DNA of 64,000 nt from Brevibacterium sp. JSBI002 (lineage in GTDB: Bacteria; Actinomycetota; Actinomycetes; Actinomycetales; Brevibacteriaceae): NCBI RefSeq assembly GCF_026013965.1, contig NZ_CP110341.1, forward strand, positions 1,922,001 through 1,986,000, read 5' to 3'. Positions 25,606 through 35,482 of the stretch are shown piece by piece (the stretch's first letter is position 1; each line of letters opens with the position of its first letter). A program made the position numbers and the translations under genes. The notes beneath the pieces were generated by a model. The model made no database searches, had not been told where the DNA came from, and worked only from the letters and a program-made list of their open reading frames with translations.

Positions 25606-28600
25606 GTGCGGCCTCCAGAATCGTCTGCCAGGAGTTCTCGGAATCGGCGGTTTCGCCGCTGTTCTCGAGTTCTTCCTGGATGTCTTTGATGCGCGCATAG
25701 GCGACGGGAATGATCTTGGTGAAACGGGACAGGATGTCCTGGCCGCGGTCGAGCCCGGCCAGCAGTTCGCCGGCCAGCGGAGAACCGGTCGCCGCGACAT
25801 GGTCGCTGAGCAGTCTCTGCAGGATCGGCACATCGGAGTCTCCGATGCCGCCGAATCTGAAGACGCCAGCGGCTCGTTCCTTCGGGTTGAGTCGACTGGG
25901 GTTGAAGTCGAGGACGAAGGCCGTTCCTCCGGACATTCCGGCCGCGAAGTTGCGTCCGGTGGGTCCGAGGATGACCGCCACTCCCCCGGTCATGTATTCG
26001 AGTCCGTGGTCTCCGATGCCTTCGACGACGGCTTCGACGCCTGAGTTGCGCACGAGGAATCTCTCGCCGACCGTTCCGGACAGGAATATCGACCCGGACG
26101 TCGCTCCGTAGCCGATGACGTTGCCGGCGATGACGTTGTGTTCCGGTCGGGTGGAGTTCTCCGGGCGAGGCGCGACGCTGATCGTGCCGCCCGACAGTCC
26201 CTTCCCGACGTAGTCATTGGCGTCGCCGCGCAGATCGATGCTCACACCGCGCGGCATGAAGGCGCCCAGGGACTGGCCGGCTGTGCCGTTCAGGGTTACG
26301 CGCACGGTTCCCGAGGGCAGCCCGTCCGCGCCGTGGGCCTGAGTCACTCGGTGGCCCAACAGGGTGCCGACCGACCGGTCCGTATTCTCCACCTCGGCGT
26401 TCAGGTGCACCGGGGAGCCGGTTGCGACAGCCGCTCCTGCCTGCTCCAGCAGTCGAACGTCGAGTTCGCCCGCGAAGTCACGTGGAGGGCGCGTCTGGCT
26501 CACCCTCGCCGAGGCGGGAGCGCCGTCGAGATCGGTCGGAACCGTCAGGATCGGGGTCAGGTCGAGATCCAGTCCCGAGGCGGCCGCCCGATCTGCGTCG
26601 ATGCGCAGACGTTCGACGGCTCCGATCGCCTCGTCGAGGCTGCGCAGTCCCAGCTGTGCGAGGTAGCCGCGGACCTCCTCGGCGATGAAGGTGAAGAAGT
26701 TCACGACATGGTCGGCCTGACCGTGGAACCGTTCGCGCAGCTTCGGGTTCTGCGTGGCCACGCCGACCGGGCAGGTGTCCTGGTGGCAGACCCGCATCAT
26801 GATGCATCCGGAGACGACGAGCGCGGTGGTGGCGAAGCCGAACTCCTCGGCCCCGAGCAGGGCGGCGATGATGACGTCGCGACCGGTCTTCAGCTGCCCG
26901 TCGACCTGGACGCTGATCCGTTCGCGCAGACCGTTGAGCACAAGGGTCTGCTGGGCTTCGGCCAGTCCGAGCTCCCACGGGGTTCCGGCGTGTTTGAGCG
27001 AATTGAGCGGGCTGGCGCCCGTGCCCCCGTCATGGCCGGAGATGAGCACGACATCGGCTCCGGCCTTCGCCACTCCGGCGGCCACCGTGCCTACTCCGAT
27101 TCCGGAGACGAGTTTGACGTGGACGCGGGCGGCCGCATTGGCCCGACCGAGGTCGTGGATGAGCTGAGCGAGGTCTTCGATGGAATAGATGTCGTGGTGC
27201 GGCGGCGGCGAGATGAGGCCGACTCCGGGAGTGGCGTGGCGGGTCTTCGCGATCCACGGGTACACCTTCTCCCCCGGCAGCTGACCGCCTTCACCGGGTT
27301 TGGCACCTTGGGCCATCTTGATCTGCAGGTCGTCGGCGGCAGTAAGGTAGTGGCTGGTGACGCCGAACCGACCGGAGGCGATCTGCTTGATCGCCGACCG
27401 ACGTTCCGGGTCGAGCAGACGTTCGGTGTCCTCGCCGCCTTCTCCCGTATTCGACTTTCCGCCGATCCGGTTCATCGCGATCGCCAGCGTCTCGTGCGCT
27501 TCGGCCGACAGCGAGCCGTAGCTCATGGCTCCGGTGGAGAACCGGCGCATGATGGCTTCGGCGGGTTCGACCTCGGAGATGTCGATCGGCCCCGATTCGG
27601 TCGGGACCAGGTCGAAGAGCCCGCGCAGAGTCATCAGCTCGGCGGACTGTTCGTCGACGGCACGCGTGTACTGCCGGAAGATGTCGAAGCGACCGGTGGC
27701 CGTCGAGTGCTGCAGCTTGAAGATCGTCTCCGGGTTGAACAGGTGCCCCGGGCCTTCCCTCCGCCACTGGAATTCGCCGCCGACGAGCAGATTCCGGTGC
27801 GCCGGACGCGGATGGTCCTCACGATAGGCATCGGCGTGCCGCGCCGTCGTCTCGGCCGCGATGTCGTCCAGCGTCTTGCCGCCGAGCTGATGCGGCGTCG
27901 AGGTGAAGTGCTCATCGATGACCGAATCCGCCAGTCCGAGAGCCTCGAAGGTCTGTGCTCCGTGGTAGGACTGGACGGTCGAGATGCCCATCTTCGACAT
28001 GATCTTCAGCAGTCCCTTATTCAGCGCCGTGAGCACATTGGCCACGGCCGCCTCGGCGCTGATGCCTCGGATCCGTTCGGACCTGACAAGATCCTCGGCC
28101 GATTCCATGAGCAGGTACGGGTTGACCGCCGAGGCGCCGAAGGACACGAGCGTGGCCGCATGGTGGACCTCGCGGACGTCTCCGGCCTCGACGATGATGC
28201 TCACCTGCGTGCGGCTGCGCTCGCGGACGAGGTGGTGGTGCAGGGCGGAGGTGAGAAGCAGCGACGGGATCGGCGCGTATTCCGAGTTCGACTCCCGGTC
28301 CGTAAGGATGAGGAACACTGCGCCCTCGGCGATCGCGGCACTCGCCTCCGCACACAGGTCGGCGAGGCGAGAAGCCATCGCGTCCTCACCGGCGCCGACC
28401 GGGTACAGACCCGACAGCGTCACCGAGGGGCGGGTGATTCCCTCGCCGAGGTGGCTGCCGGACAGGTGCGCGATCGCCGTGAGCTCGTCGTTGTCGATCA
28501 CCGGCCGCTCGAGCAGGATATGTGCGGAGTCCGGCCCGGTGGAGCACAGCAGGTTGCCTTCGCGGCCGATTCCGGCCGACATGCTCGTGACGATGTCCTC

Positions 28601-30292
28601 GCGGATGGAGTCCAGCGGCGGGTTCGTCACTTGAGCGAAGTTCTGGTGGAAGTGGTCGAAGAGCAGCCGGGGGCGGGTACTCAGCGCCGCGATCGCGGTG
28701 TCGCTGCCCATCGCGCCCAGCGGCTCGGCCCCGGTTTCGGCCATCGGGGCGATGAGTACACGCAGCTCTTCCTCCGTGTATCCGAAGGTCCGCTGTCGTC
28801 TCCGAACCGAGGCGCCGGGGTGACTGACGTGGACGCGGGTGGGCAGTTCGGCCAGTCGGGTGGCCGAGGCGTCGACCCATTCCCGGTAGGGATGTTCGGT
28901 GGCGAGACTGTTCTTGATTTCCGTGTCGGAGATGATGCGTCCGGCCTCCACATCGACGAGGAACATCCTGCCGGGGGTCAGTCGTCCGCGGGCGGTGACT
29001 TCGGCTTCGGGCAGGTCGACGACTCCGGATTCGCTGGCAAGCACGACGGTGTCCTCGGTCATGATGTACCGGGCCGGGCGCAGGCCGTTGCGGTCGAGCA
29101 CGGCTCCGGCGAGTCGGCCGTCGGTGAAGGCGACGCAGGCCGGCCCGTCCCAGGGCTCCATGAGCAGCGAGTGGTATTCGTAGAAGGCCCGCCGCTCCTC
29201 GGACATGGCCGGGTTGTTCTCCCAGGCTTCGGGAATCATCATCAGCATGGCCTGCGGCAGCGACCGGCCGGAGGCGACCATGAGTTCGAGGACCGAGTTG
29301 AAAGAGGCGGAGTCCGAGGCTCCGGCAGGAATGATCGGGAAGATCCGCTCGAGTCCCTTGGACGTCCCTGCGACCGGAGATTCAAGGAGGTCGCTGGCCA
29401 GGGCGGATTCGCGTGCCTGCATCCAGTTCCGGTTGCCGCGCACCGTGTTGATCTCGCCGTTGTGGGCGATCGTGCCGAACGGCTGTGCCAGCTGCCAGGA
29501 GGGAAAGGTGTTCGTGGAGAACCGGGAGTGGACGAGAGCGATCGCCGAGGTGAGGCGTTCGTCACCGAGTTCGGTGAAGAAGCGGTCGAGCTGGGCGGTG
29601 GAGAGCATTCCTTTGAACGTCAGCGTCGTCGGCGACAGCGACGGGAAGTAGAGGCCGGCGTTGTCGAGTCGCTTCCGCACGATGAACGACCGGCGAGCGA
29701 GATCGTTCTCATCACGGGCGGGATGGTTCTCATCACAGCTGAAGAACACGTAGCGCATGGACGGCATGGTCTCGGCGGCGATCCGACCGAGCACTCCGGG
29801 GTCGACAGCCGCGGATTCCACGTGGAGGACCTGCAGTCCTTCTTCCGCGGCGATCCTGGACACGAGTGCGTCCTGGTCGACGCCTGCGGCGTCAACGCTG
29901 AAAGAGGGCTGCGTCTCCTTGGTCAGCGGAGCGGTGGCGGCGTTGAGATCGGCGGCGTAGTCCTGCGCGAAGAAGCCGATGCCCATGGCATAGCTGCCCG
30001 GCGCAGGAAGAGAGATTCCGGATTCGCCGAGAACCGCGGCGAAATAGTCGTGCGGGATCTGGATGGTCAGTCCGGCACCGTCTCCGGTCCCATCGTCGGA
30101 ACCGATTCCGCCGCGGTGTTCGAGCCTGCGCAGAGCGTCGAGGGCCTGGGTAATGACCGTGTGGTCGGCTCCGCCCCTGTAACGGGCGATGAGGGCCAGG
30201 CCGCAGTTGTCATGTTCGAGCGCCGGATCGTAGAGCCCGATGCGGCCAGGTGGGGCCGTGGTCTTGGGGGTCGACTGAGCGCTGTGGTTCAT
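25598..30292 (-). CDS. gltB: Glutamate synthase large subunit
   Basis: GltB transfers the amide of glutamine to 2-oxoglutarate. The 1564 residues include a short propeptide ending before the nucleophile C30 (EHDNC|GLALIA context), a class II amidotransferase domain (1-430), and a central domain. The FMN-binding synthase domain follows (RFGVTSHYL, GAKPGEGGQLPG, SGHDGGTGASP). The 3Fe-4S cysteines are C-IMMRV-C-HQDT-C near 1147-1158. The C-terminal beta-helix is GXGXG-rich. Length is normal. It is the first gene of gltBD and is separated from the his-trp cluster by a 175-bp leader. Confidence 0.97.
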   Translation of the reverse strand: MNHSAQSTPKTTAPPGRIGLYDPALEHDNCGLALIARYRGGADHTVITQALDALRRLEHRGGIGSDDGTGDGAGLTIQIPHDYFAAVLGESGISLPAPGSYAMGIGFFAQDYAADLNAATAPLTKETQPSFSVDAAGVDQDALVSRIAAEEGLQVLHVESAAVDPGVLGRIAAETMPSMRYVFFSCDENHPARDENDLARRSFIVRKRLDNAGLYFPSLSPTTLTFKGMLSTAQLDRFFTELGDERLTSAIALVHSRFSTNTFPSWQLAQPFGTIAHNGEINTVRGNRNWMQARESALASDLLESPVAGTSKGLERIFPIIPAGASDSASFNSVLELMVASGRSLPQAMLMMIPEAWENNPAMSEERRAFYEYHSLLMEPWDGPACVAFTDGRLAGAVLDRNGLRPARYIMTEDTVVLASESGVVDLPEAEVTARGRLTPGRMFLVDVEAGRIISDTEIKNSLATEHPYREWVDASATRLAELPTRVHVSHPGASVRRRQRTFGYTEEELRVLIAPMAETGAEPLGAMGSDTAIAALSTRPRLLFDHFHQNFAQVTNPPLDSIREDIVTSMSAGIGREGNLLCSTGPDSAHILLERPVIDNDELTAIAHLSGSHLGEGITRPSVTLSGLYPVGAGEDAMASRLADLCAEASAAIAEGAVFLILTDRESNSEYAPIPSLLLTSALHHHLVRERSRTQVSIIVEAGDVREVHHAATLVSFGASAVNPYLLMESAEDLVRSERIRGISAEAAVANVLTALNKGLLKIMSKMGISTVQSYHGAQTFEALGLADSVIDEHFTSTPHQLGGKTLDDIAAETTARHADAYREDHPRPAHRNLLVGGEFQWRREGPGHLFNPETIFKLQHSTATGRFDIFRQYTRAVDEQSAELMTLRGLFDLVPTESGPIDISEVEPAEAIMRRFSTGAMSYGSLSAEAHETLAIAMNRIGGKSNTGEGGEDTERLLDPERRSAIKQIASGRFGVTSHYLTAADDLQIKMAQGAKPGEGGQLPGEKVYPWIAKTRHATPGVGLISPPPHHDIYSIEDLAQLIHDLGRANAAARVHVKLVSGIGVGTVAAGVAKAGADVVLISGHDGGTGASPLNSLKHAGTPWELGLAEAQQTLVLNGLRERISVQVDGQLKTGRDVIIAALLGAEEFGFATTALVVSGCIMMRVCHQDTCPVGVATQNPKLRERFHGQADHVVNFFTFIAEEVRGYLAQLGLRSLDEAIGAVERLRIDADRAAASGLDLDLTPILTVPTDLDGAPASARVSQTRPPRDFAGELDVRLLEQAGAAVATGSPVHLNAEVENTDRSVGTLLGHRVTQAHGADGLPSGTVRVTLNGTAGQSLGAFMPRGVSIDLRGDANDYVGKGLSGGTISVAPRPENSTRPEHNVIAGNVIGYGATSGSIFLSGTVGERFLVRNSGVEAVVEGIGDHGLEYMTGGVAVILGPTGRNFAAGMSGGTAFVLDFNPSRLNPKERAAGVFRFGGIGDSDVPILQRLLSDHVAATGSPLAGELLAGLDRGQDILSRFTKIIPVAYARIKDIQEELENSGETADSENSWQTILEAAHG

Positions 30293-30379
30293 ATGCTGCC
30301 TTCTCGGTGTTGAGTGCTTCCCGAAAAGACGGCGCTGTCCTCTGCGGTTTGGACGAGACCGGAAAGGGTGTTCCCGGAC

Positions 30380-30407
30380 CCGGCTGTGAGATGACTCTCA
30401 CAGCCGG
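30380..30407 (-). promoter_or_regulatory. Hairpin in the gltB leader / after the lgt-like gene
   Basis: A perfect 11-bp stem (30380-30390 with 30397-30407), 6-nt loop. It lies 61 nt after the lgt-like stop and 88 nt before gltB. T-rich tracts precede rather than follow it, so it is an atypical terminator and could instead regulate gltBD. Confidence 0.5.
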
Positions 30408-30467
30408 AGTATCAACTTACACCATGTGCAATTAGAGAAAAAGCAGAAAAAGGAACGAAGTGCGAAC

Positions 30468-31643
30468 CTATTTGTCTTGAGTATCGGACGTTCGAGGTTC
30501 TACGTCGTGCGCTGCGGGGGCTGATTTCCCGCGCACATCCGGCACGATCGAGATCGCCGAGGTGACCGCCCCGAAGAATCCGAAGCTGTGGCGACCGCTG
30601 AGATCGATTCCGGATTCGTCCTCAGGCTCCGAGTCGTCCGGGTCGGCGCCAGTCGTGGTGCTGTCCCCTGTCGCAGACGCCGCATCGTCGACGTCTGCAC
30701 GGCTCGCAGAAGCATCGGCAGTCAAGTCGGAAGCCGAGGCGGGGGACGCTGTCACGGTCGAGCGCCGTGATGTCGGTGCCCCGCCTCCGTTGTGACCGTG
30801 CTGATCGTCCGGATCGGCCACCCGCGCTACCGAAGGCAACGGGGCTCCGGAGGCTCCGGCCGCCTCGGCGATATTGGGTGCATTGATCTCGAAGGTGTGC
30901 TTTCCGCGGCGATGGCGGCGCAGCAGGGTCCGAGACCCGTGCATGTAGACACCGGTCTCGTAGGTGCGGTGACGCAGGCGGGAGACGATGAGCCAGCCGA
31001 GGCCGATGAGCAGGGCGAGGATGGCCGTCCACACGTTGAACGGCAGTCCGAGGAGCAGGCGCGCGTCCTCGGCGGCGGGGGTGCCGATCCGCAGGGCCTC
31101 GAGCAGAATGCGGCCGAGGCCGAACAGGCACAGATACAGGGCGAAGACCTGTCCGTAGCCGAGCCGGAGGCGTTTGGACACGATGATGAGCACAACACAG
31201 GCGATGAGGTTCCACGCCGATTCGGTGAGCACCGTGACCAGTTCCAGGCGACCGTCGAACCAGTCGCTGAAGGCTCCGGCGACGTGGCCGAGGATGAGCC
31301 CCGGTGCGACCGAGTCGAGCAGCGGTCGGAACCTGATGCCTTGGATGCGGGTGAGCACCCAGACGGAGAGGAAGCCGAGGATGGTGGCGCCCCAGAAGCT
31401 GAATCCGCCGTCCCAGATCGCCAGCGCCCGCAGCAAGCTTCCGTCGGGGCCGAAGTAGGTGTCCGGCGCCGAGAGCAGATGTCCAAGGCGTCCGCCTATG
31501 ACTGCCGCAGGCAGACCGACGACCGTGATGGCCCAGAGGTCTCCCTTATGGCCGCCGCGGGCGCGCCATTGGATGCCTGTCATCCACAGCGCGAGTCCGA
31601 TGCCGAGGACGGTGAATACGACCCATGCAGGGCTGAAGCTCAT
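30468..31643 (-). CDS. Lgt-like (prolipoprotein diacylglyceryl transferase family) protein, signature lost
   Basis: Lgt attaches diacylglycerol to lipoprotein cysteines. This 391-residue protein keeps the fold (about seven hydrophobic segments, GGRLGHLL near 53, IWDGGFSFWGA near 78, GRILLEALRIG near 179, FNVWTAILA) and the classic trpA-lgt position. But the signature G-R-x-G-N-F-x-N-x-E reads GAFSDWFDGR, losing the Arg, both Asn and the Glu, and the catalytic His of the HGG segment is Asp. A 145-residue acidic, Ser/Asp/Ala-rich tail follows. It may be an inactive or repurposed paralogue. ATG 31643 overlaps the trpA stop as ATGA. Confidence 0.75.
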   Translation of the reverse strand: MSFSPAWVVFTVLGIGLALWMTGIQWRARGGHKGDLWAITVVGLPAAVIGGRLGHLLSAPDTYFGPDGSLLRALAIWDGGFSFWGATILGFLSVWVLTRIQGIRFRPLLDSVAPGLILGHVAGAFSDWFDGRLELVTVLTESAWNLIACVVLIIVSKRLRLGYGQVFALYLCLFGLGRILLEALRIGTPAAEDARLLLGLPFNVWTAILALLIGLGWLIVSRLRHRTYETGVYMHGSRTLLRRHRRGKHTFEINAPNIAEAAGASGAPLPSVARVADPDDQHGHNGGGAPTSRRSTVTASPASASDLTADASASRADVDDAASATGDSTTTGADPDDSEPEDESGIDLSGRHSFGFFGAVTSAISIVPDVRGKSAPAAHDVEPRTSDTQDK

Positions 31644-32431
31644 GCACACCCTTCTGCGAGCTCGGCGGCGAGTCGACCGACTCCGGCCACTCCGTCAGAG
31701 TCCAGCGCCCGAACGAGGGCGGAGCCGACGATGACTCCATCGGCGTATTCGGCGACCTCGGCCGCCTGTTCGCGGTTCGACACGCCGAGGCCGACGCACG
31801 CGCGCTCGGCTCCGGCTTCCTTCAGCCGGGCGACGAGATCGCGGGCATGGTTGTCGACTTCGGAGCGGACACCCGTGACGCCCATGGTCGAGGCGGCGTA
31901 GACGAACCCGGAGCTGTGCTCGACGATGCGGGCGAGTCGCTCGGGCGTCGACGAGGGCGCGGCGAGGAAGATGCGGTCGAGGTGGTGCTTCTCGGAGGCT
32001 GCCAGCCACGGTGCCGCCTCATCGGGGATGAGGTCGGGAGTGACGATTCCGCCGCCTCCGGCCGAGGCCAGGTCGCGGGCGAAGCTGTCGACGCCGTACT
32101 GGAGCACGAGGTTCCAGTAGCTCATGACGACGGCGGTGCCGCCGGCTTCGGCGATGGCCTCGACTGCGGTGAAGACATCGGAGGTGCGCACACCGTTGTC
32201 CAATGCAGCCTCACCGGCGCGCTGGATGACGGGGCCGTCCATTCCGGGGTCGGAGTACGGCAGACCGACCTCGATGATGTCGACGCCGTTGCGGACGAGT
32301 TCGACCATCGCCTCTGTCGAACCGGCCACGGTCGGGAAGCCGACGGGCAGGTAGGCGATGAGTGCGGCCTTGCGGCCCGCCTCGACGACGGCGTCGAGGG
32401 TGGTTCCTGTGCGTGGACCTGAGTGCGTCAT
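31640..32431 (-). CDS. trpA: Tryptophan synthase alpha chain
   Basis: Cleaves indole-3-glycerol phosphate to indole and glyceraldehyde 3-phosphate, passing indole to TrpB. The 263 residues match family length. The catalytic Glu and Asp are in [16 protein letters not shown] (about 45-60), and [13 protein letters not shown] and GVSNREQA form the phosphate-binding face. ATG 32431 overlaps the trpB stop as ATGA; the ORF extension upstream lies in trpB. Confidence 0.96.
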   Translation of the reverse strand: MTHSGPRTGTTLDAVVEAGRKAALIAYLPVGFPTVAGSTEAMVELVRNGVDIIEVGLPYSDPGMDGPVIQRAGEAALDNGVRTSDVFTAVEAIAEAGGTAVVMSYWNLVLQYGVDSFARDLASAGGGGIVTPDLIPDEAAPWLAASEKHHLDRIFLAAPSSTPERLARIVEHSSGFVYAASTMGVTGVRSEVDNHARDLVARLKEAGAERACVGLGVSNREQAAEVAEYADGVIVGSALVRALDSDGVAGVGRLAAELAEGCA

Positions 32432-33642
32432 ACCTGCACCGCTCCTTCGTCGATGTAGTCGAACCATTTCGCGGCGGTCGTCATATCCTTGTCGCCGCGG
32501 CCGGAGAGATTGACCAGCAGGACCGCATCGGGTCCGAGCTCACGGCCGACGCGCATGGCTCCGGCCAGGGCGTGAGCGGATTCGATGGCGGGGATGATGC
32601 CCTCCGTGCGGGAGAGCAGTCGCATGGCCTCCATCGCCTCCTCATCGACGACGGGTTCGTACGTCACACGTCCGGTGTCGTGGAGGTGGGAGTGCTCGGG
32701 GCCGACCGATGGGTAGTCGAGCCCGGCGGAGACCGAGTGGGAGGCCTGGGTCTGTCCGTCGGCGTCCTGGAGGATGTAGGTGGCGGAGCCGTGGAGGACC
32801 CCAGGGCGTCCGCCGGAGAACCGGGCGGCGTGATGGCCGGAGTCGACGCCTTCGCCGCCGGCCTCGAAGCCGAAGATCTTCACGTCCGCGTCGCCGAGGA
32901 AGGCGGCGAAGAGTCCCATCGCGTTCGATCCGCCGCCGACGCACGCGCAGACGGCGTCGGGCAGGCGCCCGACCATGTCCTGGATCTGTTCGCGGGCTTC
33001 GACCCCGATGACGTTCTGGAAGGAGCGGACCATCGCCGGGAACGGGTGAGGACCGGCGACCGTGCCGATGACATAGTGGGTGTCGTCGACGTTAGCCACC
33101 CAATCGCGCATGGCCTCGTTCATCGCGTCCTTGAGGGTGCGGGTGCCGTTGGTCACGGCGTTGACCGTGGCTCCGAGCAGGCGCATGCGCGCGACATTGA
33201 GGGCCTGACGCTGAGTGTCCTCTTCGCCCATGTAGACCACGCAGGACATGTCGAGCAGCGCCGCGGCGGTCGCCGTGGCGACTCCGTGCTGACCGGCTCC
33301 GGTCTCAGCGATGAGACGGGTCTTGCCCATCCGCTTGGCCAGCAGAGCCTGTGCCAGCGCGTTGTTGATCTTGTGGCTGCCCGTGTGGTTGAGGTCTTCG
33401 CGTTTGAGGAACACTCGAGCACCGCCGCAGTGCTCGGCGAAGCGAGTTGCCTCGGTGAGCAGAGAGGGCCGGCCGATGTAGCTGCGCTGCAGAGTGAGGA
33501 GTTCGTCGGTGAAGGCCGGATCCACCTGGGATTTGCGCCAGGTCTCTTCGATCTCGTCGAGTGCCGGGATCAGCGCTTCGGGGATGAACCTGCCTCCGAA
33601 CTCGCCGAAGTACGGTCCGGTCTCCTCGCTCAAATCGGTCAT
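32428..33642 (-). CDS. trpB: Tryptophan synthase beta chain
   Basis: A PLP enzyme condensing indole with serine. The 404 residues contain the PLP lysine in [10 protein letters not shown] (about residue 95), [13 protein letters not shown], the catalytic Glu region, the phosphate-binding GGGSNAMG, and the C-terminal [13 protein letters not shown] lies 8 nt before ATG 33642. A 127-nt gap separates it from trpC, the largest inside the trp cluster; a small CGGAG/CTCCG hairpin (33686-33698) is all that is seen there. Confidence 0.97.
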   Translation of the reverse strand: MTDLSEETGPYFGEFGGRFIPEALIPALDEIEETWRKSQVDPAFTDELLTLQRSYIGRPSLLTEATRFAEHCGGARVFLKREDLNHTGSHKINNALAQALLAKRMGKTRLIAETGAGQHGVATATAAALLDMSCVVYMGEEDTQRQALNVARMRLLGATVNAVTNGTRTLKDAMNEAMRDWVANVDDTHYVIGTVAGPHPFPAMVRSFQNVIGVEAREQIQDMVGRLPDAVCACVGGGSNAMGLFAAFLGDADVKIFGFEAGGEGVDSGHHAARFSGGRPGVLHGSATYILQDADGQTQASHSVSAGLDYPSVGPEHSHLHDTGRVTYEPVVDEEAMEAMRLLSRTEGIIPAIESAHALAGAMRVGRELGPDAVLLVNLSGRGDKDMTTAAKWFDYIDEGAVQV

Positions 33643-33769
33643 TGCGGTCCTTCTCGATCTCCTCGTGGCGCCGGCCTGTGGGACGGAGGGACTCCGCCTC
33701 ACCGGACGCCGGAATGGGTGCAGTGTCAGCCCATCGTCGGTCACGTGCAGCGGCCGACACGGGCGGGGT

Positions 33770-34567
33770 TCAGGATGCGGACAGGGAGCGGCGTTCCCGG
33801 CCGAGTGCGGTGTACTCCTCGACTGCGGCCTGCGGACGGCCGCCGGTGACGAGGGCTTCGCCGACGAGCACGAGGTCGGCTCCGGCGTCAGCGTACTTCG
33901 ACACCTCGGCGGCTCCGGCGACGCCGGACTCGGCCACGAGGGTGCACCCGGCGGGAGCGAGTTCGGCCAGGGGCGCGAACCGGTCGGTGTCGACGCTGAG
34001 ATCCTTGAGGTTGCGGGTGTTGACGCCGATGAGTTCGGCACCGAGCTCCGTCGCGATCTCCAGCTCTTCGCGGTTGTGGGTCTCGACGAGCGCTGTCATC
34101 CCCAGTTCCGTGGCCAGGGCGTGGAATTCGGCCAGCTGCACGGGATCGAGGGCCGCGACGATGAGCAGAACGATATCGGCACCGTGGGCACGGGCCTCAT
34201 GGAACTGGTATTCGTCGACCATGAAGTCCTTGCGCAGGACCGGGATGTCCACGGCAGCGCGCACCGAGTCGAGGTCGGCGAGGCTGCCATTGAAGCGGCG
34301 GGATTCCGTGAGCACGCTGATGGCCTGCGCTCCCCCGGCGGCGTAAAGACCGGCGAGAGTGCCAGGATCGGGGATCTCGGCTAGGTCACCACGGGAGGGC
34401 GACTTCCGCTTGACCTCGGCGATGACGCCGAAGGCAGCGGACAGGTCGAAGGGGCGGACCGGTTCGGCCGCCGCAGCACGCGCCGTGATCTCGCTCAGCG
34501 GAACCTCGCTCCGGCGTGCCTGCAGATCTTCCCGCACGCCGGAGATGATGTCGGTGAGGACTGTCAT
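33770..34567 (-). CDS. trpC: Indole-3-glycerol phosphate synthase
   Basis: Closes the indole ring from 1-(2-carboxyphenylamino)-1-deoxyribulose 5-phosphate. The 265-residue (beta/alpha)8 barrel has the catalytic lysine in [12 protein letters not shown] (about 49-60), [28 protein letters not shown], and VLVGEALV. It is monofunctional, without a PRAI domain. ATG 34567 overlaps the stop of the preceding small gene as ATGA. trpD and trpG are not in the window. Confidence 0.96.
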   Translation of the reverse strand: MTVLTDIISGVREDLQARRSEVPLSEITARAAAAEPVRPFDLSAAFGVIAEVKRKSPSRGDLAEIPDPGTLAGLYAAGGAQAISVLTESRRFNGSLADLDSVRAAVDIPVLRKDFMVDEYQFHEARAHGADIVLLIVAALDPVQLAEFHALATELGMTALVETHNREELEIATELGAELIGVNTRNLKDLSVDTDRFAPLAELAPAGCTLVAESGVAGAAEVSKYADAGADLVLVGEALVTGGRPQAAVEEYTALGRERRSLSAS

Positions 34568-34833
34568 TTCTTCTTCGGCTTGTTGCCCAGTCCGACGGCG
34601 CGCAGGATCAGGCCGACGACGACGCCGAGGGCGACGATGCCGATGGAGATGTAGGTGATCGTGGGGTTGTGGATCGTGAAGCCCACACAGCCGACCGTGA
34701 CGCCGATGAGCATGATGATGACTCCGGTCCATCCCGCCACCGAGTTGCCGTGACCGGGATCGGCGATCGCTGCGTAGTCGATCGTGGATTTGTCGAGATC
34801 TGCGGCTCCGTTGCGGGCGAGGGACTGCGACAT
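34564..34833 (-). CDS. HGxxP-type small membrane protein next to trpC
   Basis: An 89-residue protein with DPGHGNSVAGW followed by two hydrophobic segments (about 36-55 and 60-82) and a basic end GNKPKKK. It fits the actinobacterial family of small two-TM proteins named for HGxxPAAW and usually encoded beside trpC. The motif here is HGNSVAGW, with Val in place of Pro. Function is unknown. AAGGAG sits 5 nt before ATG 34833, and the stop overlaps trpC. Confidence 0.8.
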   Translation of the reverse strand: MSQSLARNGAADLDKSTIDYAAIADPGHGNSVAGWTGVIIMLIGVTVGCVGFTIHNPTITYISIGIVALGVVVGLILRAVGLGNKPKKK

Positions 34834-34929
34834 GGCGCTCCTTTGTGTGAGTGCGTGACACGCGTGTGGAATCTTTCCTCCATTGTGTCACGCTTCTTCG
34901 GCTGACCGGACACCGACCCGGTCACAAGG

Positions 34930-35478
34930 TCATTTCGAATCCGGGTCGGCATCCGGGTCGGACGACGTTTTGTCGTCGGGTGCGTCTTCGACGTCCTCTC
35001 CGCGGGACAGAGCGTCCCAGGTCGCGGCAGAATCGAATTCCCCGGAGGCGGATTCGGCGGTGCGGGCGTAGCGGTTGGAGTTCGTCCACCCGTTCGAGGC
35101 GACGGCGACCCAGACGATGCCGATGACGCCGACGCCAGCGGCCACTGCAGCGATGATCGCCCAGGAGGTGGCTCCCGGAGCCGAGGCGGCGCTCAGTGCG
35201 GTGATCCCGTAGCCGATTCCGGCGATGCCGGCCAGTCCCAGGACGACGAAGCGGCCGATCCGTCCGAGCATCGCGGCGAGCAGTCCCGAAACCGCGATGA
35301 TCGCCACACACGCGGTGGCCACGGGTGAGGTCTGGGAGCTCGCATCCTCGGTGACCTTCGCCACTCCGCTGGGTCCGAGCGTGTCGCCTCCGGCACCGGC
35401 CTGCCAGGCGGAGATCGTCAGCGTCCACAGGGCAGCGGCGATGACGAGGATGATGAGGACGCCGCGTGATTTCGTCAT
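34930..35478 (-). CDS. Trp biosynthesis-associated membrane protein
   Basis: A 182-residue protein of the actinobacterial trp-operon-associated family (Trp_oprn_chp). It has an N-terminal signal-anchor-like segment (GVLIILVIAAALWTLTI), then an extracytoplasmic loop. Two or three further hydrophobic segments and an acidic C-terminal tail follow. Role unknown; its constant place after trpE suggests transport or membrane association of the pathway. ATG 35478 is 4 nt after the trpE stop. Confidence 0.8.
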   Translation of the reverse strand: MTKSRGVLIILVIAAALWTLTISAWQAGAGGDTLGPSGVAKVTEDASSQTSPVATACVAIIAVSGLLAAMLGRIGRFVVLGLAGIAGIGYGITALSAASAPGATSWAIIAAVAAGVGVIGIVWVAVASNGWTNSNRYARTAESASGEFDSAATWDALSRGEDVEDAPDDKTSSDPDADPDSK

Positions 35479-35482
35479 GGCC

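Noticed and set aside
26138..30313. A 1391-codon open frame on the plus strand opposite gltB, and similar long plus-strand frames opposite uvrA (871-2958), the helicase (4174-6171) and polA (16086-18737)
   Set aside because: Mirror frames from GC-rich codon bias. Their translations show no recognisable domains, while the minus-strand genes carry full catalytic motifs.
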